From contig NZ_KQ948771.1 of the NCBI RefSeq assembly GCF_001514205.1, forward strand, positions 248,001 to 312,000: 64,000 nucleotides of DNA, given 5' to 3'. The number at the start of each line of letters is the position of its first letter. Within the stretch, counting starts at the first letter, position 1. Below, one piece after another: positions 35,967 through 44,463 of this stretch. A program made the translations under genes and the position numbers. The stretch is from Streptomyces griseoruber (lineage in GTDB: Bacteria > Actinomycetota > Actinomycetes > Streptomycetales > Streptomycetaceae). A model generated the notes under the pieces. The model was not told the DNA's origin and searched no databases. It was given only the letters and a program-made list of their open reading frames with translations.

Positions 35967-36743
35967 ATGGATCATGCCGCGGTACTCGCCCTGTACGACC
36001 GGGACATGCGCGAAGGCGCCCGCCCGGAGAGCTCCGACGCCCGGGTCGAACGGACCGGGGGCGTGGTCCGCCACGTCGGCGGCGAGGGCGGCTGGAACGG
36101 CGTCCTCTGGTCGGACCTGGACGGCAGGGACGCGGACGCCGCGATCGCCGCCCAGATCGCCTACTTCGCGGGGCGCGGGGTGGAGTTCGAGTGGAAGCAC
36201 CACGGCCACGACCGCCCCGTCGACCTGGGACGACGGCTCACGGACGCCGGGTTCGCCGCCGAACCGGAGGAGACGCTGATGATCGGCGGGACGAGCGACC
36301 AGCTCGTCGACGCGCCGCCGCCGCAGGGCGTGCGGATCGTGGAGGTGACCGACGCGGCGGGCGTCGAGCTCATGGTCGCGGCCAACGAGAAGGCCTTCGG
36401 TCACGACGGCTCCTTCCTGCGGGACCTCGTGCTCGCCCGGCTCACCGCGGACCCGGACACGATCGTCGCCCTGGTCGCCCTCGCCGGTGACGAACCGGTC
36501 AGTTCGGCGCGCATGGAACTCGTCCCCGGCACCCGGTTCGCCGGCCTGTGGGGCGGTGGCACCGCCCCGCAGTGGCGCGGCCGCGGCATCTACCGCGCGC
36601 TGATCGCCCACCGCGCCCGCATCGCCGCCGAGCGTGGCTACCGCTATCTCCAGGTCGACGCCTCCGACCAGAGCCGGCCCATCCTCGAACGTCTCGGCTT
36701 CGCCGCGCTGACCACCACCACGCCGTACCTCTACACGCCGTAG
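35967..36743 (+). CDS. GNAT-family N-acetyltransferase
   Basis: ATG 35967 gives 258 residues; the longer upstream frame crosses repeats and the divergent deaminase. The C-terminal acetyltransferase fold has FAGLWGGGTAPQWRGRGIYR, where QWRGRGIYR is the acetyl-CoA pyrophosphate loop (Q/RxxGxG). It also has YRYLQVDASDQSRPILERLG. The N-terminal half is a second, less conserved domain with WSDLDGRDADAAIAAQIAYF. The substrate cannot be predicted. The start is divergent from the deaminase. The tail is followed by short C-rich repeats. Confidence 0.83.
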   Translation: MDHAAVLALYDRDMREGARPESSDARVERTGGVVRHVGGEGGWNGVLWSDLDGRDADAAIAAQIAYFAGRGVEFEWKHHGHDRPVDLGRRLTDAGFAAEPEETLMIGGTSDQLVDAPPPQGVRIVEVTDAAGVELMVAANEKAFGHDGSFLRDLVLARLTADPDTIVALVALAGDEPVSSARMELVPGTRFAGLWGGGTAPQWRGRGIYRALIAHRARIAAERGYRYLQVDASDQSRPILERLGFAALTTTTPYLYTP

Positions 36744-36785
36744 CCCCGGTCACGCCGTAGCCCCAGGCCGCCCAGCCCAGGCCGC

Positions 36786-37058
36786 TCAGCCCAGGCCGAA
36801 GCCGTCCGCCAGCAGATCGAGCTGGGCCGTGAGCAGGGTGGCCCCGTCGTGTCCCATGCCCTCGAACTGGCCGGACACCTCGAGGCCGCCGGCGCCGTGC
36901 ACGTGTGTCCAGGCGAGCACGGCGCCCGCCAGGGCGACGCCCTCCGCACCGGGGGGCACCTGGGCGCGGGCCCACTCGGCCACCGCCGGGTCCTGCGCCG
37001 CCCACTCCGTCATCTGGGCCACCACCGGCCGTACCGAGGCCGAGGGATCCGCCTGCGG
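36786..37058 (-). pseudogene. C-terminal remnant of a TetR-family regulator
   Basis: The minus-strand frame DPSASVRPVVAQMTEWAAQD, then EWARAQVPPGAEGVALAGAV, AWTHVHGAGGLEVSGQFEGM and LDLLADGFGLG is the ligand-binding end of a TetR repressor. The HTH and N-terminal half, about 100 residues, are missing. The frame is open back to about 37058 but has no plausible start and meets the neighbouring epimerase remnant there. Confidence 0.75.
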
Positions 37059-37066
37059 GAGCGGCG

Positions 37067-37566
37067 ATGACCGAGGAGACCCCGTGGCGGGCGACGACCC
37101 GCAAGGGCCGCATGCGGGCCCGGCTGGACGAGGAGTACCTCGCCGCGCACCGCGAGGGGCGGGCCCGGGTGGTGCTGGGCCGCTCCGCCGACTTCGTCGG
37201 CCCCGGCGTGCTCAACTCCACCCTCGGCGGAGCGGTCTTCCCGGCCGCGCCGACCGGTGGCGAGGTGCTCGGCATCGGCGACATCGACCTGCCGCACAGC
37301 CATACGAGCATCCTGGACGTGGCGACCGGCCTGGCCACCCTCGGTGAACACCCCGAGGGCGACGGGCGGGTCCGGCACCTTCCGACCGCGCCGCGCCCGC
37401 CGTCAGCACGCGCGCGATCCACGCGATGATCGAGCGACGCCTCGGCGGCCCGCTGAACGTCCTGGTCGTCGGGGAGTCCCGCCCCTACGGCCCCTTCGAC
37501 GCGGAGTTCATGACCGAGTACGAGGAGATGTGGTACCAGCACGAGGGGCTGCTCGGCGGGCGGTGA
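37067..37566 (+). pseudogene. NAD-dependent epimerase/dehydratase remnant, 5'-deleted and frameshifted
   Basis: The plus strand reads MTEETPWRATTRKGRMRARL, RVVLGRSADFVGPGVLN, LGGAVFPAAPTGGEV and LPHSHTSILDVATGLATLG, the C-terminal half of an NAD-dependent epimerase-like protein. Near 37390 the frame shifts. The continuation in another frame is APAVSTRAIHAMIERRLGG, then GPFDAEFMTEYEEMWYQHEG, ending at TGA 37564-37566. The Rossmann half is absent. The gene begins at the point where the TetR remnant ends. Confidence 0.75.
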
Positions 37567-37664
37567 GGGGCGGCCGGCGGGCCGGGGCCGGGGTGGGCGG
37601 TGACCCGCTCGCGCGGGTGCGGATCGGCTCCCGCCCCGGCCCCGGCGCGCTCACCGGCGTGTCC

Positions 37665-37928
37665 TCACCGGCGTGTCCTCGCCCGGTCCAGCGCCGTCAC
37701 TCCGAACGCCGCGAGGCCGATCTGGATCAGCCACTCGATCCAGTCGACCCCCTTGGTGTCGGCCACGCCCAGTACCGAGGCGAGGGCCGACCCGATCAGT
37801 GCGGCCACGATGCCGACCGCGATCGTCCACAGCATGCCGATCCGCTGGCGGCCCGGGACGACGAGTCGTCCGAGCACGCCGATGATGATGCCGATGAAGA
37901 TGGCACTGATGATGCCGTCGATCTCCAT
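37665..37928 (-). CDS. GlsB/YeaQ/YmgE-family stress membrane protein
   Basis: ATG 37928 lies downstream of AAGGAGGGG and gives 87 residues with three hydrophobic helices. The family pattern is GIISAIFIGIIIGVLGRLVV, PGRQRIGMLWTIAVGIVAAL, GSALASVLG. These are small transglycosylase-associated or stress-response membrane proteins of unclear function. Between this start and the upstream promoter, a 13-bp element resembling CCTTGGTGAGAG is repeated three times (37938-37978). Confidence 0.85.
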   Translation of the reverse strand: MEIDGIISAIFIGIIIGVLGRLVVPGRQRIGMLWTIAVGIVAALIGSALASVLGVADTKGVDWIEWLIQIGLAAFGVTALDRARTRR

Positions 37929-38196
37929 CTCCGCCCCTCCTTGGTGAGAGCCTTGGGTGAGGGCCTTGGTGAGAGCCCGTCGACTGGCTTGTGCCCGCTC
38001 CGGGGTGGGGCAGTCGGTTCCGGTCCCGCTGCTGACGTTAGTGCGCACGTTATTGCCCGCGCTTGATGTTCACGGAGGGGGCGTGCCATGTACCTTTCAA
38101 TAAGTCCACGCGTGTAGAACCCTTCCTTGCGAGGTCTACGCGCGCAGATCGCCGCCGCACCCGCCCTCTCCCCACCCCCTCACGGAGGTTCGCCGG

Positions 38197-39648
38197 ATGC
38201 CCGGATCACCGAGACGCCCCCGCAAGGTCACCACGCTCCTGGCCGGCCTCGGCCTGCTCGTCACCGGAGCGGCGCTCCAGGTCGCCGCCACCGCCACCCC
38301 CGCCCACGCGGCCACCCCCCACCGGATCCTCTTCGACGACGGCCACGCCGAGGAGGCCGGCAACGCGGACTGGATCATCTCCACCAGCAAGCCCGACCCG
38401 CTCTCCCAGGACTCCTCCCCGTCCTCGGAGACGGACTGGACCGGAGCGCTGTCGTCGTGGGGTGTCGCCCTCCAGAAGACCGGCGACTACAGCCTCAAGA
38501 CCGCCACGAGCGCCCTCACCTACGGCGGCTCGTCCACGACCGACCTGTCGAACTTCGACACGCTGGTCCTGCCGGAGCCCAACACGCTGTTCACCACCGC
38601 CGAGAAGACGGCGATCATGAACTTCGTGAAGAACGGCGGCGGTCTCTTCATGATCTCCGACCACACCGGCGCCGACCGCAACAGCGACGGCGAGGACGCC
38701 GTCGAGATCCTCAACGACCTGATGACGAACAACAGCGTCGACTCCACCGACCCGTTCGGCTTCTCCATCGACTCCCTCAGCATCAGCTCGGACTACCCCT
38801 CGGCCATCAGCGACAGCACCGACCCGGTGCTGCACGGCTCCTTCGGCACCGTGAGCAAGAGCCTGATCGCCAGCGGTACGACGGCCACCCTGAAGCCCGC
38901 CGACAACTCCGCCGTCAAGGGCCTGCTGTACCGCACCGGCTACTCCGGCAACACGGGTGCCTTCTTCGCCACCAGCACCTTCGGCAGCGGCCGGGTCGCC
39001 TTCTGGGGTGACAGCTCACCCATCGACGACGGCACCGGCCAGTCCGGGAACACGCTCTACGACGGCTGGCACGACTCCGGCGCCACCAACGCAGCCCTCG
39101 CCCTGAACGCCACCGAGTGGCTCGCCGGCGGGAGCAGCAGCGGCGGCGGTGACGACGGCGGCGGCTCCGGCACCTGCACCGCCGCCCAGCTCCTCGGCAA
39201 CAACGGCTTCGAGTCCGGCGCCGGCACGTGGAGCGCCACCAGCGGGGTCATCACCAACTCCTCCAGCCAGTCGGCCCGTACGGGCTCCTACTACGCCTGG
39301 CTCGACGGATACGGCTCCGCCACCACCGACACGCTCTCCCAGTCGGTGACCATCCCGTCCGGCTGCACCACCGCCGCCCTCAGCTTCTATCTCCACATCG
39401 ACACGGCCGAGACCACCACCAGTACGGCGTACGACACCCTGAAGGTCCAGGTGCTCAACAGCTCCGGCACGGTCCTGAGCACGCTCGCGACCTACTCCAA
39501 CCTCAATGCCGCCGGCGGCTACACCCAGCGCGGCTTCAGCCTGGCGGGCTACGCCGGACAGACCGTCACGCTCAAGTTCACCGGCACCGAGGGCTCCACG
39601 CTCCAGACGTCCTTCGTCATCGACGACACGGCGCTCAACGTGAGCTGA
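38197..39648 (+). CDS. secreted two-domain protein with C-terminal beta-sandwich
   Basis: ATG 38197 follows ACGGAGG and gives 483 residues with a signal peptide ending near ATPAHAA. Residues 40-305 form a globular domain beginning RILFDDGHAEEAGN, with FVKNGGGLFMISDHTGADR. This looks like a GATase1/ThuA-like fold, but no nucleophile is evident. A Ser/Gly/Asp linker follows. The C-terminal domain of about 150 residues (LLGNNGFESGAGTWSATSG, SYYAWLDGYGSATTDTLSQ, FVIDDTALNV) resembles the carbohydrate-binding or MAM-like modules at the ends of Streptomyces secreted peptidases. The enzymatic role is unknown. Upstream, TCCACGCGTGTAGA and TCTACGCGCGCAGA form an imperfect direct repeat. Confidence 0.8.
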   Translation: MPGSPRRPRKVTTLLAGLGLLVTGAALQVAATATPAHAATPHRILFDDGHAEEAGNADWIISTSKPDPLSQDSSPSSETDWTGALSSWGVALQKTGDYSLKTATSALTYGGSSTTDLSNFDTLVLPEPNTLFTTAEKTAIMNFVKNGGGLFMISDHTGADRNSDGEDAVEILNDLMTNNSVDSTDPFGFSIDSLSISSDYPSAISDSTDPVLHGSFGTVSKSLIASGTTATLKPADNSAVKGLLYRTGYSGNTGAFFATSTFGSGRVAFWGDSSPIDDGTGQSGNTLYDGWHDSGATNAALALNATEWLAGGSSSGGGDDGGGSGTCTAAQLLGNNGFESGAGTWSATSGVITNSSSQSARTGSYYAWLDGYGSATTDTLSQSVTIPSGCTTAALSFYLHIDTAETTTSTAYDTLKVQVLNSSGTVLSTLATYSNLNAAGGYTQRGFSLAGYAGQTVTLKFTGTEGSTLQTSFVIDDTALNVS

Positions 39649-39731
39649 CCCCTCCTCACGCATGACCCGGCCCGGCCGATCCGCCTGTGCGGGCCGGCCG
39701 GGCCGCCTTTCTCGTTCGGGTGGGCCGGGGG

Positions 39732-40175
39732 CTACGCCTGCGGGGCGCTCCTCGCCGCCGTGAAGGCGCACATCATCCCCAGGACCACGGCCAGGGCGCC
39801 GATGATGATGTTGTTGACCACGACGCCGGTGTCCGGGCTGGTCCCGACGACCCACGGCGCGATGATCATCCACACGCCGAGTGCGCACATGGCCCAGCTC
39901 AGGCCGTACATCCGGGCCGGAGCGGCGGTGAATCCGAGACCCAGCAGACCGATCGCGACGCCCACGACCAGGTTGTGGGTCATGAGGTCGGGCTGGCTGG
40001 TGGTGTAGTGGAGCACCCACGGTGACACCGCGCAGTACAGACCGAGCAGGAACACCGGTCCGTCCACGAGCGCCACGTCACGGCCGCCGCCGAGCACGGC
40101 CTCGTAGCGTGCCCGCATCTCGGATACGTCGGGGTGGGTCGATATGTCACTTCTGTCTGGCGAGACGTTGGCCAT
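39732..40175 (-). CDS. SPW-repeat membrane protein
   Basis: ATG 40175 follows AAGGAG and gives 147 residues with four hydrophobic helices. Two SPW-type motifs are visible, LYCAVSPWVLHY and VWMIIAPWVVG, each at the end of a helix, as in the SPW family of small bacterial membrane proteins of unknown function. A charged N-terminal region of about 45 residues (SEMRARYEAVLGGGRD) faces the cytoplasm. It is monocistronic. Confidence 0.82.
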   Translation of the reverse strand: MANVSPDRSDISTHPDVSEMRARYEAVLGGGRDVALVDGPVFLLGLYCAVSPWVLHYTTSQPDLMTHNLVVGVAIGLLGLGFTAAPARMYGLSWAMCALGVWMIIAPWVVGTSPDTGVVVNNIIIGALAVVLGMMCAFTAARSAPQA

Positions 40176-40524
40176 CACTCGTCTCCTTCGACTGGCTGGC
40201 CTGACCGCGTCTGGTGCGGTGTGCGGTAAGCGCCGCGCACGGACATTCTGCGCTTATCCGGCCTTTATGTGTAGAGGTCGAGTCGTCCTGTTTCGCCGGG
40301 TGGAGAGCGCCCCCGGAGAGCACCGACACTCCCCGGGGGCGGGCGGGAGGGGCCGCTCTCCCGCCGGCCGCACTCGAGGGGACGTGGAGGTGCGGCCGAA
40401 CGGTACTTCCGGGGGAGGGTGAGGGCCGGATGCACCGTCACACCCGGGGAAGGCAAACGCCCATCGCCGACGTGTGCAGCGTTTATGCGTCGAAAAGAGA
40501 TTCGGTCCCCGGCGCGGTCGGGGG
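40176..40524. other. 349-bp gap between SPW protein and sigma factor genes
   Basis: Both flanking genes read on the minus strand. The gap holds the sigma factor terminator hairpin (40309-40340) and presumably the promoter of the SPW gene. I see no gene in it. Confidence 0.5.
40309..40340 (-). terminator. hairpin downstream of sigma factor gene
   Basis: GCCCCCGG (40309-40316) pairs with CCGGGGGC (40333-40340) around a 16-base loop. It lies about 185 bases past the sigma factor stop on the minus strand. There is no T tract, which is common for Streptomyces terminators. Confidence 0.45.
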
Positions 40525-41124
40525 TCAGCCCTCGCCCAGGGGCTCCAGACGGACCCGCAGCCGCTGCATGCCGCGCCGCGCATGGCTCTTGACCGTGCCG
40601 AGCGGCCAGCCGGTGCGCTCCGCGATCTGGGTCTGGGTGAGGTCCTCGTAGAACGTCAGGCGCAGCACCCGCTGCTGGGGCGCCGGGAGCCGGGCGAGTT
40701 CGCCGCGCACCAGCACGCGGTCGAGAGCGGCCTCGGGGCGGTCCCGGTCCGGGTCGGTGAGGGCGAGCTGGGAGCCGGCCGCGGCGACGAGACGCAGCCG
40801 CCTGGTCCGCGCCGCCAGGCTGTCGGCGATCCTGCGGCGGGTGATGCCCACGATCCAGCCGCCCAGGGTGCCGCGTTCGGGCCGGTAGCCCGCACGGCCC
40901 CGCCACACGCCCAGGAACACCTGCTGGCTGACGTCCTCGGCCTCCCGCACGTCCCCCAGGGACCGCCAGGCCAACGAGTGCACCAGCGCGGACCAGCGAC
41001 GGTAGGCGGCGGCCAGACAGGCCTCGTCGCCCGCCATCAGGCCACGGGCGATCTCCTCGTCGGCGAGCGGCTCGGCGCCTCTCGCGCGCACGGACGGGAC
41101 AGCGGGGGACGGCTGCGGGCTCAT
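40525..41124 (-). CDS. ECF RNA polymerase sigma factor (LitS-like context)
   Basis: ATG 41124 follows GTGAGGAG and encodes 199 residues. Sigma region 2 is seen in VHSLAWRSLGDVREAEDVSQ, QVFLGVWRGRAGYRPERG and the -10-binding WIVGITRRRIADSLAARTRR. Region 4 is LPAPQQRVLRLTFYEDLTQT, then IAERTGWPLGTVKSHARRGM. No anti-sigma gene follows. It is divergent from a CarH/LitR-like MerR regulator with a 147-bp shared promoter region. This is the arrangement of the light-induced litS-litR system described in Streptomyces coelicolor. Confidence 0.88.
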   Translation of the reverse strand: MSPQPSPAVPSVRARGAEPLADEEIARGLMAGDEACLAAAYRRWSALVHSLAWRSLGDVREAEDVSQQVFLGVWRGRAGYRPERGTLGGWIVGITRRRIADSLAARTRRLRLVAAAGSQLALTDPDRDRPEAALDRVLVRGELARLPAPQQRVLRLTFYEDLTQTQIAERTGWPLGTVKSHARRGMQRLRVRLEPLGEG

Positions 41125-41271
41125 GACGACGGCTCCTCACGTCGGGCGACCCGTCCCGGGCCGGTGCGGGACGTCCTGCGGGGCGTGGCCCCGTGAGGTC
41201 ATCGTCCGAGCGGTGCGCGGTCCCTCTCAACACGCGTCGTTTCTGCGTCGTATCAGCCGTAAAGTCGGCAC

Positions 41272-42237
41272 ATGAGCGAGTTCACCGCCTCCGACGACAC
41301 CGGACTGACCACCGGTGCCCTGGCCCGCCGCCTGGGCGTGGCGCCCACCACCCTGCGCTCCTGGGACCGGCGCTACGGCATCGGTCCCGCCGTGCGCGGA
41401 GACGGCCGGCACCGCCGCTGGCGCCCGGACGACGTGGCCGTACTGGAGGCGATGTGCCGGCTCACCTCGGCCGGGGTGCCGCCCGCCGAGGCCGCCCGCG
41501 CCGCGAAGGAGGGCGCCGGTCCGCCCCCGGGCAAGCCGGCCGGCGGGGTCCGGGAACACTCCCGTGAGACCGGCGGGCTCCCGCTGGGCGGCGACGTCCG
41601 CCAGGAGTGCAGGGGCCTGGCCCGCGCCGCCGTACGGCTCGACGCGCCGGCCGTCGCCGAACAGCTGACGCAGGCCGTCGACCGGCACGGACTGGCCGCC
41701 GCCTGGCAGGAGGTGATGGTGCCGACCCTGCACGCGGTGGGACGTAAGTGGGCCTCGTCCGGGGACCGGTACGTCGAGGTCGAGCACCTGCTGTCCTGGC
41801 ACGTCTCCACGGCCCTGCGCCGCGCCACCCGCCCCGCCGCGCCCGGTGACGTCACGGGCGGGCCGGGGCCGGTGCTCCTCGCGTGCGTACCGGGTGAGCA
41901 GCACACCCTGCCGCTGGAGGCGCTCAACGCCGGTCTCAGCCGGCTCGACGTGCCCACCCGGATGTTCGGCGCCGCCGTGCCCGCGGAGGCGCTGTCCGCG
42001 GCCGTGCAGCGGCTGGGCCCGGTGGCGGTCGTCCTGTGGGCCCAGGCCCGCTCCACCGCGAGCCTGGCCCTCGCCCGGCATGTCGCGGCGACCCGCTGGG
42101 GCGTGCGCGGGGCCCGCCGTACACCGTCCGTGGTGCTCGGCGGCCCCGGCTGGGCCGGCCGCGCCCCCGGCCTGCCCCGCCCGACCGGCCTGGGCGACGC
42201 ACTGGAGACGCTGGCGGCCGTGTACGACGCCGGGTGA
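41272..42237 (+). CDS. MerR-family regulator, CarH/LitR-like
   Basis: ATG 41272 gives 321 residues. The winged-helix MerR domain is LTTGALARRLGVAPTTLRSW, then DRRYGIGPAVRGDGRHRRW. A helical and B12-binding-like region follows, with WQEVMVPTLHAVGRKW and VEVEHLLSWHVSTALRR. In CarH and LitR a Trp and a Glu-His pair contact adenosylcobalamin with nine residues between; here W-x10-EH is seen, one residue longer. The C-terminal Rossmann-like part (VLLACVPGEQHTLPLEAL) fits the cobalamin domain, but a DxHxxG motif is not clear. Light-sensitive repression is likely from context but not proven. Confidence 0.8.
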   Translation: MSEFTASDDTGLTTGALARRLGVAPTTLRSWDRRYGIGPAVRGDGRHRRWRPDDVAVLEAMCRLTSAGVPPAEAARAAKEGAGPPPGKPAGGVREHSRETGGLPLGGDVRQECRGLARAAVRLDAPAVAEQLTQAVDRHGLAAAWQEVMVPTLHAVGRKWASSGDRYVEVEHLLSWHVSTALRRATRPAAPGDVTGGPGPVLLACVPGEQHTLPLEALNAGLSRLDVPTRMFGAAVPAEALSAAVQRLGPVAVVLWAQARSTASLALARHVAATRWGVRGARRTPSVVLGGPGWAGRAPGLPRPTGLGDALETLAAVYDAG

Positions 42238-42253
42238 GGCGTCCGGCGGCCCC

Positions 42254-42949
42254 TCAGCCGAGCTGCTTCAGCAGTTCCTCCGCGAGCGGGGCGGACGAGG
42301 CCGGGTTCTGACCCGTCACCAGGTTGCGGTCGACGACCACGTGCGGCGCCCACGGCTCGCCCACCCGCACGTCCACGCCCGCCTCGGTGAGCCGGTCCTC
42401 CAGCAGCCACTTCGCCCGCTCGGCGAGACCGGCCTGCCGTTCCTCGGCGTTGGTGAAGGCGGCCACCCGGTAGCCGGCGAAGGCGTTCGAACCGTCCTCC
42501 CGCACCGCCGCCAGCAGTGCGGCCGGACCGTGGCAGACGACACCGAGGGGCCGGCCGGAGTCCAGCGCCGCGATCAGCACCCGGCCCGAGACGGGATCGA
42601 CGGCCAGGTCCTCCATCGGGCCGTGGCCACCCGGGTAGAACACCACCGCGTAGTCGGCGGGATCCACGTCCTCCAGCCGCACCGGCCGCTCCAGCTCGCC
42701 CATCCCGGCGAGCGCCGCGGCGATCCGGTCGGCCGCCTCCTGCCCGCCGTTGGCCGCCGCGGCCAGGCTGCCCTTGTCCACCGGCGGCACCACACCGCCC
42801 GGCGTGGCGACCACCACCTCGTGGCCCGCCGCGCGGAAGACCCCGTACGGGGCGACGGCCTCCTCCGCCCAGTAGCCGGTCGGGTGCGGGGTGCCGTCGG
42901 CGAGCGTCCAGTGGTCGCTGCTGGTCATCACGAAGAGGATCTTGGCCAT
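42254..42949 (-). CDS. DJ-1/PfpI-family protein (Hsp31-like)
   Basis: ATG 42949 follows a GGAGG and gives 231 residues. The type-1 glutamine-amidotransferase-like fold has the nucleophile elbow GVVCHGPAALL (Cys-His). It also has MTSSDHWTLADGTPHPTGYW and AEEAVAPYGVFRAAGHEVVV near the N-terminus, VVFYPGGHGPMEDL, and a terminal GQNPASSAPLAEELL. These are hallmarks of Hsp31/YhbO-like deglycase or glyoxalase III homologues that handle reactive carbonyls. It may be last in the SDR-phr transcription unit, 65 bp after phr. A half-match to the DasR element (TCTAGACCAGT, 42993-43003) lies upstream. Confidence 0.85.
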   Translation of the reverse strand: MAKILFVMTSSDHWTLADGTPHPTGYWAEEAVAPYGVFRAAGHEVVVATPGGVVPPVDKGSLAAAANGGQEAADRIAAALAGMGELERPVRLEDVDPADYAVVFYPGGHGPMEDLAVDPVSGRVLIAALDSGRPLGVVCHGPAALLAAVREDGSNAFAGYRVAAFTNAEERQAGLAERAKWLLEDRLTEAGVDVRVGEPWAPHVVVDRNLVTGQNPASSAPLAEELLKQLG

Positions 42950-43014
42950 GGGGGGTGCCTCCGGAAGTGTCGCGTGGGTCGTGCCCCTCGAATCTAGACC
43001 AGTGCCGCCGCGCT

Positions 43015-44388
43015 TCAGTCGCGGCCGCGCGCCCGTTTGAAGCGGGCCAGCCCGTCGGTGAGGTCCACGACCGGGTCGGGGTAGTCGACGGCCGCCCGGT
43101 CCAGACCGCGCAGCCGCCAGGGTTCGTGCACCGCCGCACCCTCCAGGCCCGCCAGCTCGGGCACCCAGCGCCGTACGTACGCCCCGTCGGGGTCGTAGCG
43201 CTTCGCCTGGGTGACCGGGTTGAGCACCCGGTTGGGCCGGGAGTCGGTGCCGGTCCCGGCCATCCACTGCCAGTTGAGCTGGTTGTTCGCCACGTCCCCG
43301 TCGACCAGGAGGTCCAGGAAGTGCCGGGCGCCGATCCGCCAGTCGACGTACAGCGTCTTCGTGAGGAAACTCGCCGTCAGCAGACGCCCCCGGTTGTGCA
43401 TCCAGCCCTCGTGGAGCAGCTGCCGCATCGCCGCGTCCACCACCGGATAGCCGGTACGGCCCTCGCGCCACGCCTCGACGTCCTCGCCCGCCGTGCGCTC
43501 CGTCCGCCAGCGGTCGTGCTTGGTGCGGTAGTCCGCGAGCGCCGCGCCCGGCCGCGCGGCCAGCACCTGGCGGTGGAAGTCGCGCCAGGCGACCTGCCGT
43601 ACGAACGCCTCGGCGCCCGGACCGCCCGCGGCGCGCGCCCGGTGCACCAGCTCGACGGGGGACAGGGCACCGAAGTGCAGATACGGCGAGAGCCGTGAGG
43701 TCGCGTCGCCGGCCAGGTCGTCGTGCCGGTCCTCGTACGCCGGGATGCCCGAGCGCAGCCAGGCGGTCAGCCGCGCGCGGCCCTGCGTCTCGCCGCCCTC
43801 GGCCAGGGCCGGCGACAGACCGGACAGGCCCTTGCGGTCCGGCAGTTCCTCCGAGCCGACGCCCTCCGGCACCCGTAGCGCCCGCGGCGCGCCGAGCACG
43901 TCCCGCAGCCGCTGGCGCGACCAGTGTCCGAAGTACGGGGTGAAGACCGCGAAGTGGTCCGAGGAGCCCGGGGCCAGCACACCGGGGTCCACCACGGTCG
44001 TCACCGTGCCGTGCACATGCAGCCGCACCCCTTCCGCCTCCAGCGCGTGCCGCAGCCGCTCCTCACGGCGCTGGGCGTACGCGCTCCCGTCCGCCGCCAG
44101 ATGGACCTCGTCGGCCTCCGCCTCGCCGGCCACCCGGCACACCTCCTCCACCAGGTCCCCGGACCGCAGCACCAGCCGGCCGCCCCGCTGCCGCAGACCC
44201 GCGTCCAGATCGCGCAGGCAGTCGGCGAGGAACGCCAGCCGGTTGGGCGCGGCGAATCCCGCGCCGTCCACCGCCCGGTCGCGCACGAACAGCGGGACCA
44301 CCTCGCGCGAGCCGTCGAGGGCCGCGCGCAGCGGAGGGTGGTCGTGCAGCCGCAGATCGGAGGTGAACAGGACGACCGAGACGTTCAT
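43015..44388 (-). CDS. phr: deoxyribodipyrimidine photolyase
   Basis: The 457-residue product has the photolyase antenna domain (VVLFTSDLRLHDHPPLRAAL) and the FAD-binding domain with SRLSPYLHFGALSP, QVAWRDFHRQVLA, EGRTGYPVVDAAMRQL, EGWMHNRGRLLTASFLTK and DGDVANNQLNWQWMAGTGTD. Together these identify a class I CPD photolyase, which repairs UV cyclobutane dimers using blue light and FADH. It lies 75 bp downstream of the SDR-DUF2867 gene. The pairing recurs in light-inducible operons controlled by LitR-type regulators, and such a regulator lies three genes away. Confidence 0.95.
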   Translation of the reverse strand: MNVSVVLFTSDLRLHDHPPLRAALDGSREVVPLFVRDRAVDGAGFAAPNRLAFLADCLRDLDAGLRQRGGRLVLRSGDLVEEVCRVAGEAEADEVHLAADGSAYAQRREERLRHALEAEGVRLHVHGTVTTVVDPGVLAPGSSDHFAVFTPYFGHWSRQRLRDVLGAPRALRVPEGVGSEELPDRKGLSGLSPALAEGGETQGRARLTAWLRSGIPAYEDRHDDLAGDATSRLSPYLHFGALSPVELVHRARAAGGPGAEAFVRQVAWRDFHRQVLAARPGAALADYRTKHDRWRTERTAGEDVEAWREGRTGYPVVDAAMRQLLHEGWMHNRGRLLTASFLTKTLYVDWRIGARHFLDLLVDGDVANNQLNWQWMAGTGTDSRPNRVLNPVTQAKRYDPDGAYVRRWVPELAGLEGAAVHEPWRLRGLDRAAVDYPDPVVDLTDGLARFKRARGRD

Positions 44389-44463
44389 GGCGGGCTCCGG
44401 GAGGAGGGGATGTCGGACTGTCAGGCGCTTCCGCCCGGCGGGGCCCGGCGGATGCGCCCGCCG

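Noticed and set aside
36743..36786. C-rich short repeats after the acetyltransferase gene as an attachment site
   Set aside because: Simple slippage-type repeats (GTAGCCCC, CCAGGCCG) with no second copy or integrase.
37938..37978. Three copies of CCTTGGTGAGAG-like sequence as an operator array
   Set aside because: Short, imperfect and overlapping the ribosome site region; more likely a small slippage repeat.
38098..38145. PhoP box upstream of the secreted protein
   Set aside because: The direct repeat TCCACGCGTGTAGA/TCTACGCGCGCAGA is not close to the GTTCACC-type PhoP unit.
42988..43003. DasR (dre) site upstream of the PfpI-like gene
   Set aside because: Only one half matches (TCTAGACCAGT); the other half is unrelated, so 11 of 16 bases is weak evidence.
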